DNA of 64,000 nucleotides from Gambelia wislizenii. Its lineage: Eukaryota; Chordata; Lepidosauria; Squamata; Crotaphytidae. Position 1 is the first letter of the stretch. Each line of letters opens with the position of its first letter. Under the pieces are notes generated by a model that saw only the letters and a program-made list of their open reading frames with translations, ran no database searches and was not told the origin of the DNA. The stretch covers positions 211,032,645 to 211,096,644 of the forward strand of contig JAUMIR010000005.1 in assembly GCA_030847615.1 (NCBI GenBank), written 5' to 3'. Made by a program: the position numbers and the translations under genes. This document shows, one piece after another, positions 40,301 to 52,400 of the stretch.

Positions 40301-40397
40301 CTTTCTCAACTTGTGTCCAAAATATCTTTTGCGTATATGTGCAGTATTTAGCTTTTCAAAGTGCAAATTGCCTACATGCAAGTTACTGGAACAAGAG

Positions 40398-40428
<31 letters not shown>

Positions 40429-43400
40429 TTTTATTTCTAGCTGCAGTAGCTTAAGCCATCCAGGGAAGCAATTTAAGTAGACTGACCTTTGTTGCTGCAA
40501 CCAGAAGTGTGTTTTACATGGTTAATATTTATATGGTTTTGGGGAGGGCTAATAGTCTAGCCCCATCTTTGACTTTCAACCCTTAGAGTAGAGTACATTG
40601 CAGGGCTGCTGACTCTTACCACTATGCTCTTTCAGCAGCAGGAGGATAACACTACTGGGCAACACTGCCAATAAACCACTATCTCAGCCATCAACTATGC
40701 TGCAGTGCTGTCATAAACCACTTCCCCCCAAAACAGTCCCTTCCAGCTAGCAATATTTAACTATAATGTGTATTCGCCTTAGCATTTGCTCCATCATGAC
40801 CATCTTTAAATACTGGAAAAAAAATAATGTTAGAACTTACAGGAATCAATATCTTTCTTTCCATTTGACTCGTGGTTAGCATCCAGTTGCAGAAACATTA
40901 CAGTCTTGGATTTCTCCATTCATTTCTAATGGGAGCTCTCTCTGTTGCTCAAGGGGGCATTATTTTCCTGATGTGAACCAGAAAGTGGCCTACCAGACAA
41001 TGAGGTAGATCACTCTAGCTTTCCTAATATCTGTTGTCTTTTATTCCACTAGTCCCAGAGTCACACTCTGGTGGAAACTTCCAAAGAAGGAAGGTATGCC
41101 AGGAAATAGCAATATTGAGAGGGTTCATTTTACACACACCTCTTCATCAAGCAACTTCACTAAGACAAGAAAGGTAGCCTAATATCTCCTGAGGGGAGAT
41201 ATGTAGAAACTGTCTAGCAACACACCCCTCTGGCTATGTTCTTCAGCTGGCCAATAGCATTACTGGCTCAAATTGCAGACACATCATTCAGTAAATTTTA
41301 AATCTACTGGTTTCAGTGGAAATGTTAAATCTCTCCTAAGCTTTTTCCTATTGGGACAAAATCTTGCTAAGTAAGGTGGATTTTATAGATCCATTCTCAA
41401 TAGAATACTTTAATTATACAATAAGTTTTCAGAAGTCTTTAGTTTTTATTGGATACTGATTATGCTTGCTGAAATGTGCTTAACAATATTGCTGTATATG
41501 GTTACTGCTACAGTGTTGGTCACTATTACTACTACTACCTACAATTTCTATGCAAAGTTTAGCCAAGACCTAGGACTTTATCAGACTAGTGTCTAAAAAG
41601 GCTGCATCCATGGCTGAGGCAAGTGGAAACATAGTGGCATGATTATAGTAATTATCACATGTCATTGTAATCGTGTGATACTACTGCTGTGGAATGATTG
41701 CACAACCATCACTAGCAGTTTAAAAATGGGATTTCAGCTTGCGTTGTAGTAACAGTTCTCTTTGCATTGCCTTCTAATGACACAGTATTCATGCTTTGTG
41801 CTGGTCCATACATGTGCTTTTAAGAATTTTTTTCTTTTTCTTCCATGATTTTGTGTGGGCGAAATTTCTGCTACGAAATCATGAGAAGACGTGACTTCAG
41901 TTAAAAACACCAAAATCAAATACATAACAAAATAATTTCAGAAATACTTAAACTAACACAAAAATCTACCAAGCAAAGGCTACAGTTCATTAAAACAGTG
42001 TCCTGTTGGTCCTCTTCACGTTCTCCCCTGGAAGTTTAATTATGTATTCTCATTGGGAAAGGGGAAGTGGGGGAAGAGGACCATCCATTTATGCTGTAAT
42101 CATATGATTACAGTGAGATGTGATTTCATACGCTTGTCAATACTATGAAAAAGCAATATTGAAGGTTATTGATGGGTTTTGTCCATCAGTGAAAAATTAC
42201 CATACTCATAATTAATGGGTGGAGCATGCATTGACCATGGGAGGATGACAACATTATGTGATAACAGGAACCCATTTGTGCTACTATCCTGCCATAATTG
42301 CATGATTTCAGCCTCGTGTGATATAGACGCTAGTGCATGTTGTGGCTGGTATTACTGGGAGAATACAATCTTAAATAAAATTATTAATTCACTAGCTCTA
42401 TACCCAGTAGAGCATACACCGTTCCCCCCATGCTACACACACACACCACTCACTTCTCACCCCCCTGCCACCTCCCTCCCCCCACGCAGCACCTGCCCCC
42501 CCATGTGCCACCATGGCCCTCCTCACCACCTCCCTCCCTCCCACATGGCACCTCTACCCAACACCACGGCCCTTGCCTCCCTCTGCCACCCTCCCTGAGC
42601 CCCCCAACACACACCATGCCGCACACACCCCTGCTACTCACACCTCCTTGCCAGCGGCCATGTTTACACTGGATGTAAAAGTCCGCATGTTCCCACCTCC
42701 AGCGTGTTGATTGGGTGCCCAACCAAGCTGTGATTGGTTGGTCAGTTTCCTAAGCAGCCAATCAGCACACTGGAAATGGCAACATACCCAAGAGAATTAT
42801 ATAGAGAGAGATTTCACAATTTCGGGTATCTACCATTTTATGCACTGTTTTCTCATATGTAATGAGTTTTCCCTTAACTTAGCAGACATTGTACACTTTC
42901 TGTCAAAGGATTCTGCTATTATGTTTCCTTTGGTTAATGGAATTTACTTTTAAAATGATTTCCAGAGTGGTTTCTATTAAGTGCCTGCTGGCTTACCTTG
43001 GCAAAGTCCCCAAACAACCTGAGGTCCCCAACCCTCAGCAAATGACATGCTGAGAATGTAAATTCTCCAGGGCAAATACACTTGCTTGTTTACCTGGCAC
43101 GATATAAATGAGTTATATACTAAATACAGAAATTAGCCCACAGGTGTCTGGCAGCCATAGAAATTCACTTTCATTCCTTTGGCAATCAGAATTTTCCCAT
43201 TACTTTTTGACAAGGTCAATCCAAACAGCAATTCAATTTGGAACTAACCTGTACTGTCAAAAAGCAGTCAAAAAGATGCCTAATCAATCAATAAGATAGA
43301 GGAAGATTTTTATTAAATTGTATCCTTAATATAATCTCTAACAGCTAATTATGTTAGTTTCTAAACTTTAAATTCTATTTATCTTCATCTCTAATCTCTA

Positions 43401-46400
43401 GCATTGGCCAGAATCCTGGATGGGATTTACAAATGCTTAAGCACTGTAGTTATGGTGCTACACAGTGATTCTCATCCCGAGCTCCACAATTCCCACCTAT
43501 TGGGCAGCAGAAAATGTGAACAGTAGAGGTCTGTTCCTCTGTTGCTCAGGAAGCAGCTGATTTTGCCACCCTCCCCTGAGCAATCTTTTCTGCAACAGGC
43601 AGAAACAGGGTCCCTGTCACAATTCCCTCTTGTGCTGGATATCGTTCACGCAAGGAGTGGGGGTCATCAGCCAACTACTTCCCAATTGACAGGGTAACAG
43701 GCCCCCATTGACCACATCAGCTACTGCCTGGTAAGTGGGGAACTTTCATGGCCCCTATGCATCCCCTAAAATAGGGGCTATACAGGAATTGCAAATATAA
43801 AACACTCATGAATGAATTCATAATTTTCCAGCAGGATTCCAGCCCTGATTTCTATCTTATTAAGCTATATTATATTATATTTATATAATATTATCTCTAG
43901 AGAAGCCAGAATGGTGTAGTGCTTTGAGTGTTGGATTAGGACTCTGGAGACCAGGGTTCAAATCCCTGCTTGGCTATGAAGACTCACTGGATGACCTTGG
44001 GGAAGTCACATACTCTCAGCCTCAGAAAACCCCATGTTAGCAGATGGTGCCTGCCTGGTTCCACTCCTGCCAGCACACAATGGACAAATGTAGTTCATAT
44101 TAACTGTCTAATGTGAACTTCTTCACCAAAGCTCAAATAGCTCAACTGGCTCGTGTACACTGCCTGCTTCATCTGGGGCCAGTCCAAAGCATTATGCTCT
44201 GGACCAGCCCTGGATCAACCACAATTGTGCCCACATGCTCCAGGCTGAATCAAGTGTGATGGTGCATCGTTGTCCACATGAGCTAACATGGCATTGGTGC
44301 TGTCACAACTTCACCAGCCTAGCAGCTCCCAGTGAGAATGGTGTTGCCTCTGCTGAGGTCAGAACAGGGCACCCAGACATGTGATCAACAAGGAGGTGGT
44401 TGGTCAATCCCCTCTTGGTTGATTGCATGGGCACCCTGTTTCTGCCTTCAGCAAAAGCAACCACATCAGGCAGGCTGTCCATGGCTGCTTGGCCAGTGAG
44501 GAAACAGTGGTGGGAGTATAGGGAAGGGGATGGATCTCATCAGAGCTGCTACCTCCTCGTGAGCAGGAGCTCCATGTAAAGCCTGCCTGGTGCACTGCTG
44601 CTTCTGCTGAGGGCAGAACAGGACATCTGTGTGATCAATGAGGAGAGGGTATAGCAACTCCCTCCTTGTTGATCACATGTCTGGGTGCCCCGTTCTGCCC
44701 TCAGCAGAGGTGGCAGTGCACAAGGCAGGCTTTCCATGTTGCTCCTGTGAGCTTCTCCTCATAGTTCTCCTCCAACTAGATCCACCCCCTTCCCTGCACT
44801 CCAACCACCACCACCTCACCAGCCAAGCTGCCCAAAGCCTGCCTGGCATGCCAGCATTTTTGCTGAGAGCAAAAAAAGGGGCATCTGTGTGATCGACAAG
44901 GAGGTGGTAGTGCAATTCTCTCCTTGTTGATCACATATTTGGGTGACCATTTTTGCCTCAGCAGAAGTGGTGGCACATCAGGCAGGCTTTCCACAGAGCT
45001 CCTGCTCATGAAGAGGGGGTGGCAGTGGCTCTGAAGGCAGGCCATCCCCTTTCCCTGCGCTTCTCAGCATGGGGAAGGTGAACGGTGTGGCTTTTGGTGT
45101 GTGGATAACTGGATTCACCAAATCAGACCCAATCCAGGTGCCCACACACCAACATAACCCGAAGCCACTCTGGGGTTTCCAGGAAACAGCAGACTTTTCC
45201 CTGACTTTGCTTAGTGCAGGGCCAAATCAGGCTAGGGTCAAAAAACTCCAAATTTTCTCAATAAGTAGCTGTACATCATCTGGACTTACAGCATTATGTT
45301 TGGGGTGAGTATTTTTTTTCAGCTGTGTAGGCAAGCCCTTCACCCTGTTATTTTATTCAAGCCATGCCCAAATTGTAAAAAAAGATTAGGGTATCAACTG
45401 TCTTAACTGTGCTCTTGGGGGGGGGGGCTAGAGATGCTTTAAACTTAGCCATTTTGCTGCATCTGCGAGACATCAGCTGCTCAGTTTTTTAAATCTGTAA
45501 AAAATTCAGAACCCATTGTCTTTTTTCTTTGCTTTGTTCTTATTTTTAATCTCTTAACCATGTTAGAAGAGTCATGCTTGAATGTGCAAAGTGACTCTTG
45601 CACAAGTTGCTTATGATGATCCAGTGATTTCTGCACATCTATTCTACCTTACCCACCATGACATGAATCCTATTTCTACTTCCTTACATAAACAAACAAA
45701 CAAACAAACAAACAGGGGCTCCGTTAGATGGGAGAATTAATTGTGGAAAATAGCACATTACCTCATTATCACAGCAGTGTTCATTTGGCCCAAGATTCAT
45801 TCGCAAGATCACTAGCATGGGAGCTATCTGAGTTTGAAGTTGAGAGAGTGCCCATGAGAAAAGATGTTGGCAGCAAGAGAATTACCTACATTATTATTCC
45901 CCAAAAGCTCCCTCCATTTTCCGCTCCCCTTTTTTGCCTCATTAAATGAGAGACATGGAAGAGCAATCTTATGCTTAAAAAACTTTTTTTTTTTTGCTCT
46001 GTCACTCAAAAATAGCGCACGATCACTTCTTTGAAAGACAACAATGGCAGCTTTGGCCACTTCATCATCGGCAAGCCGACCCTCACACACATCCGACCAA
46101 TCATGTTTTGACTTCCTGAATGTTCCCCAATTCAAACTGATTGTTCAAATGGGCTATAATGTGCATGTTTGCATATATATTTTAAGAAAAGGTTGCAAGA
46201 AACAACAAAATCTGTTATCGTAAAGTACCGTATATTCCGGCGTATAAGACGACTGGGCGCATAAGACGACCCCCCCAATTTTTAAGTTAAAATATAGAGT
46301 TTGCCCCCCCCCCCAGCCAGCCAGTCACCTGGCTGGAAAGCCTGCCCCCCACCAGCCAGCCAGCTCAGTGGCTGTAGATGAAGGAATAGTCTGTGAAATT

Positions 46401-49400
46401 AAAGGACTGAGAACAGCTAAAAAAGCATGGGATACTTTGAAAAATCTCTGTGGTGTTCAGTCTTTGGAAAGTAAGGTTGCATTAATACTGTAAGTTGGTT
46501 AATATGAAGCTATCAAATCCCAAATTTTTGAATGAGCACATTAATGAATGAGCACATTAATGATTTTAGAGCCACAGTGGTAGACAAGAGAATTTCACCA
46601 TAGACAAAACTTGATGCAGAATGATAAGTCTGAATCCAGAAATTCTAATTTTAGGCTAACTTGTCCTGAAAAGAAACATTATTTTGACTCTCCTGAGCTA
46701 AATGGAGGGCCATTTAACTCTTCAAAGGCAAAGCAGTCATTCTCACAGCAGGAGGAAGGATCTGCTGGGAAAACTGCCCAGGCCATTTTACACTTCAATC
46801 ATTCTCACAGCAGGGGAGTATGATTACTGGGGTATAAGACCACCACCCCACTTTTGAGGAGATTTTCAAGTGTTAAAAGTTGTCTTGTATGCAGCAATAT
46901 ACGGTACTTGGAGTCCCCCCCTCCTTTCGAATACGGTGAATCCCAGTGGGAGCTCATCTAGACAAAAGATATTCCCCTCACATTCCTTGAGGATTTTTTT
47001 TCATCACCTAGACAACAACCAGCTGTTGTTCAGCCATGGAATTCAAGTGAACAAGTGCACAGTTCCCCAACTTGTACAACTCATATAACTCATTTGACAT
47101 TTTCTTTTATAAAATTAGAATTTTATAGAATTCTGAACATCTTTGCCTAAAATAAATATTAACACAGAGCATGCTGTCTTGGAAGATATGCCTATTTGTT
47201 GCTTCTCCACTTGCATGCATGAATGTAGGATCATGCACATTACTTCCATATGGAGATTTCATATCATTTGGTATTGTACAGAGCAGTTTCAAGCTTCTGG
47301 CTCTGTATAATTTTGTTTTTCTGCTACAATCTATCTTGTAAACTATCACAGCTGAAAACATTTTTCTCTTCTTTGGCTTGCTTTTTATTTATATCCCTTC
47401 TGCTATTATTTACTCTTGTACAATTTCAAGGCAGAGTAGATGATCATCTTTAAATGTGCCCTTTAATCAGAATGATTGCTCTGGAGTTGTCATTCTTTTA
47501 AATAAATTCAAAATTCAAAGTCTAAGTGGTCTTGACATTTTCCAATATGTAGTCCCAATTTCATTTCAAAGATTCTATGTAGAACAATTGTGATTCTATA
47601 TCTTCAATGACTAATTGTTTTTTCTTTCACAACCCCCTTGAGGTTTCTGTTCTTTAATTATCTAGCATTGGTCTAAGTACTGTTTCTATGGAAATAATTG
47701 AAAATGTTGGTTGAGTGGCCAATAACAGGAATGTGTTTGTGTGTGGTCCATGGCAAGTACTATGAGGAATTGGAACTAGGACCTATGAAAGTATTTCATT
47801 CTTGGGCTGGGTCAAAGGTAAGACTGCCTCTTGTCATCCATTTTCATTGCATTTTCCAGTCTTCCAGTTGTATTCTCATGCCATCTCAGTTTTGTATCAG
47901 GTTGGAAGGCTTCCCTCCATCTTGTCTTCATGGAAATTCATGAATATTTGGGGGCATTTAAAAAAAAACCTATATATTCTTTTACACTTTTTTTAAAAAA
48001 ATGTACATATTTTATCTATTGACTAAAGGATGTTTTATGCACATGTTTGTCATGCGAATGTCTGAAACACACACTAGATTTTGTGTGCATCCCCCATCAC
48101 AACCAAAATGCAATGAAAACCTTGTGGATTTCTCCAACCTGTTTTGAGTCTTAGGAGGTGACAAATGAATGTTTCTTAGAGAAATGCAAATCCAAGAAAT
48201 TTATTTTTCCTCTCTAGTCCAAGCTACACAAAAGCTGTTAAAAATACAAGCCATTCATCAGAATCATATTATGGGGAACTAAATTTTTGTAGACAAGACA
48301 TAGTTCCACAAATGCATGAAGCAGCGAAATAATGATGAGAATATATACAAATGGAATGAGAAAGAGTGAAAACGAGTAAGCTGATTTTTCACAAGTGCCT
48401 CTTGGACTATGTAGACATACAGGGGCTACAGAATCAGTAAGTCCAAATAGCATCTTATAAATATAGAGACATTTGTGGTCATCACTGGCAACATGTCTCC
48501 CTCTTTCCCACCTGTGCAACAGCATAAATTAAAAAGTCTCAAACCACTCTATTCCAAAATAAGCTTAAAAGGCCGATACGTGATGATGGGCTTCTAGGCT
48601 CGCCAGTCTGTTCAGTCATGCACATAAGAACAGTGACATTCTTATTATGTATAGTAGCATAATATTTATTCCAATTTTAAAAACTGGACCTAGGTCAGAA
48701 TCAATAATTTTATGCCACCAAGGGTTTTTTTATGTCAGTTATTGGAAAACTATGTACACAGTTTTATATCATGAAGATTGGATCTCTGTTCAAGAATGGT
48801 AATTGATATAAACTGCCCCTCAAACTGTACTCCTTCCTAGTCTATTTCTCCTGCTGGACCTAACCATCTCTTACTTGTTCTTATGTTTATTTTCTTTTAA
48901 TATTTCCTTTTTCCTGTTGTTTCTGCTTGGAAACAGCCACATAAATTATATACTTGAATGGCATCTTTCTTTCCTTAAGTCTCTCAGAACAATAAGCTCC
49001 CTTAGGATAGAATCTTTCAAAAAGTTTCAAGTTGCTAGAATTTGGAAGCAGAAGGAGAAATTAAAGCCAGGGTTTCACCTCATCTGCAGATTTCTGCAGA
49101 ACAATAAACTTCTAACACTTTTCACACTATTCTTCTTCTTAGCTATTGGAGCAGGATTCCTAATGTAAATTCAGATTTCTGTTTTGGTCTGTTAGCTTCC
49201 TCTCTGGAAGGACCACAGTAACACTAGAGAGCAATGTACAAGGAGAGATGTTAGAAGATGAATTCATCATCCCACATTTGCAAACTTACACACAACATAT
49301 AAACTTTCTTTAGCACCTGGCTAAAGGCAAAAACATATGCCATATGAGGGGAAAGAAACACAATGTTGAGCATTCATAGAAAAAATCCTGGCATGTATAT

Positions 49401-52400
49401 AATGTTAGATTTATTTAATTTGTATTTGTTTGTTAGATGAATTCCCGTGTGGAGAAAAGGCCTCACATTAGAACTATGGCAAAAATCCAAGACATCTATC
49501 TTGAGTTAAAAAAAAATTACAGAAAGAACACCAATTTTCTAACAGAATCATAGAACCATAGATTTGGAAGAGACCACAAGGGTCATCCAGTCCAACCCCC
49601 TTCCATGCAATGATACTCAATCAAAGCACTCCTGGCAGATGGTCATCCAGCCTATGTTTTAAAAACCTCCAGAGAATGAGACTGAAATATGAAAATAAAA
49701 AAATATCATTCCTCTTTAGAATCTCATTTTTGCTTTCATACCCCTCTCTCCCTGGCTTTTCTTCACAAACAAAGATTCAGGAAGGATTCATTCTGTGCTT
49801 TTTGCAAGCGTGCTGATGACTAAAAAGGCCAATCCAAGATAAACAAGTCCGGTTGCAGAAAGCACAGCAGAAGGTCTCATTGGGTGATGTTTTTGGGTTG
49901 TGATTCTTTCTGTGTTGTTGTTTCTCTTCAAGACTTGTTCAGTGTGAGTTCTCAAGTAAGGCTGCAGCATTGTGGATAGTGCGTCTCCATGCCTCCTGAT
50001 GTGAGGCCAGGGTGGACCATTGTTGGTGATCAATTTGGCCAAGCCTGAGATGTTGTTTCAAGGAGTGCTTGTATCGCTTTTTTGGAGCGCCCCTCTTACG
50101 CTGACCCATGGTGCGTTTGCCATAGAGTACTATTTTTGGGAGGTGATGGTCCTCCATCCTAGAAATGTGCCCTGCCCAGCACATCCGTGTTCTCAATATC
50201 ATGGCCTCAATGCTGGTGATCCCTGCTTGCTCAAGGACAGCAACATTCGTCACATAGTCAGTCCAGTGTATATTTAGGATTGTGCATATACAGCGCTGAT
50301 GAAAGCGTTCGAGGAGTCATAAGTGGTGGCGATAGGTGACCCATGTTTCAGACCCACAAAGGAGAATAGACAGTACAATGGCTCTATACACACTGATTTT
50401 TGTGCTTCGCCTCAGGTGTTTGTTACTCCATACCCACCTTTGTAATATAGTCACTCCTCTGTAATCTACTCCTCCCACCCTTCCACATCTCTAGTGTTTT
50501 CCCCATGAAGGTTTTGCAGTGATAATTAGAAACTGAAGATGTCACCAAAGTCCTTCATTATCTGGTTCAAAATATCTAGAGCATAATGTTCAGATGTGTT
50601 ATAAATTGGATCTTCATCACCCTGAGGGGTCTTATCCCAGTTCAGAATATAAAACAAGATTCTGCACATGAATGACCAATAAGTTGGTCTGTATCTTTAG
50701 TTCAGGTCCTGGACACCACACACATCTCAAATAGGCTCTGGTGCATAATAGCTTGTCCAAACTAAGGTTTTGGATGCTTAAGGTTTTTGAGAGCTTCCTA
50801 CAGGCCCTAAGATATTGGCACAGATCACAGCACAGGACAGCTCCAAAGGCTTGGGACTAAAGAAGCAATGTAATTCCTGACTGAGAGCTTGTCTGACCAC
50901 AGAGCTTGGAAGATCTCTGACTGAGCACATGCCCTTGATGTATTCTCTGTACACCCTCTGCTCCCATGCTCTACCCATGGCACTAACTGTGTTCAAGAAG
51001 GATATTGACAAGCTGGCATGTGTCTAGAGGAGGGCTACCAACATGGTGGGAGGTCTGGAAACCATGCCCTATGAGGAGCTGCTTAGGGAGCTGGGTATGT
51101 TTAGCTTGAAGAAGAGAAAGTTAGGAGGCAACATAACAGCCAAGTTTAAATATTTGAAAGTATGTCATATTGAAGAGGGAGAAAGCTTGTTTTCTGCTGC
51201 TCCAGAGACTAGGACACAGAGCAAGGGACTCAAACTGCAGGATAAGAGAGTCTACCTAAGATTTAGGAAGAACTTCCTGACAGTAAGAGCTGTTTGGAAG
51301 TGGATTGAATACACTGCCTTATAGTGTGGTGGAGTCTCCTTCTTTGGAAGTTTTTAAACAGAGGTGGATGGCCATCTGTCAGGCATGCTTTGATTGTGTG
51401 TTCCCACATAGCAGAGGGTTGGACTCGATGGTCCTCGTGGTCTCTTCCAACTCTACAATTCTATGATTCTATTACTAACAAATAAATGGGCCAAGAAGGA
51501 TCATAGGAGACAAATAATCAGGGGAGAGGTACTATCATTTTTGCTCTTATATTTTAAATATGGTATTTAATATTTTAAAAACATCTCTGTATGCCATTTA
51601 GTTTATTCAAAACTCTTTAAACAATATAACCCTCAAGAAATAAAACAGTTAAGGGCAGTGTTAAATTGGGGTGCTGCACTACTGAAAGTTATTATGGAGC
51701 ATAGAACACAAAGTCTATCTTATTGAAAAAAAGATATAGAGAAAAAAATGGACTGCATTCAGAACTACATTCTACTGCTACTGTGGCATTTCAGAAAAAT
51801 CTGAGATAAGTACTGTGTGTTTTACAATTATTAGTGCACATAGATTGAAAATTGGAGGAGTTTCAAAACTTCTTCAGTTTAGAGACTGAAGAACTAATAA
51901 GTCTTGAACCCAAGCCTCTTCTGAAATTCAGGACTAGCCATTAGTCATGCCCTTTTGTGACCTCCTCTTTCTGATTTAATTTAAATGGGAAGCATTTAGA
52001 TATAAGTCTGAGATGGGCAGTTGCTAATGTCAAGACAGAACTTTTAAGCTTTTCTATTTCTAATAGAAATTTCTAATAGATGGACATGGTAGCTTATTTT
52101 TGTTATGAGTCCCAATTTAATGATTTGAGTCAGGAGGTAGAGGAAGGTACAATTCTCATGAGCACTAACAAGACATTATCTTTTCTGGATATATTCTGAG
52201 ATGTAGGCCTTACAAATGAGGCTGACATGGCTTTAACTGTAGCAATCTCTCCCCCTCCCCACTGCAAGTATATATTTGCTTGAGAAGTTTGGTAGACCAC
52301 TAAAGAGGTCTATTGGTAGGTTTCTGACACCTTAGGCTTTCAAATCATGCATTGATAATATACTAATATTCAGAATGTGACTCAGAGGTACAAACATCCA

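Noticed and set aside
45824..46135. 103-residue basic protein on the minus strand
   Set aside because: The DNA belongs to repeat family A; other copies do not conserve the frame.
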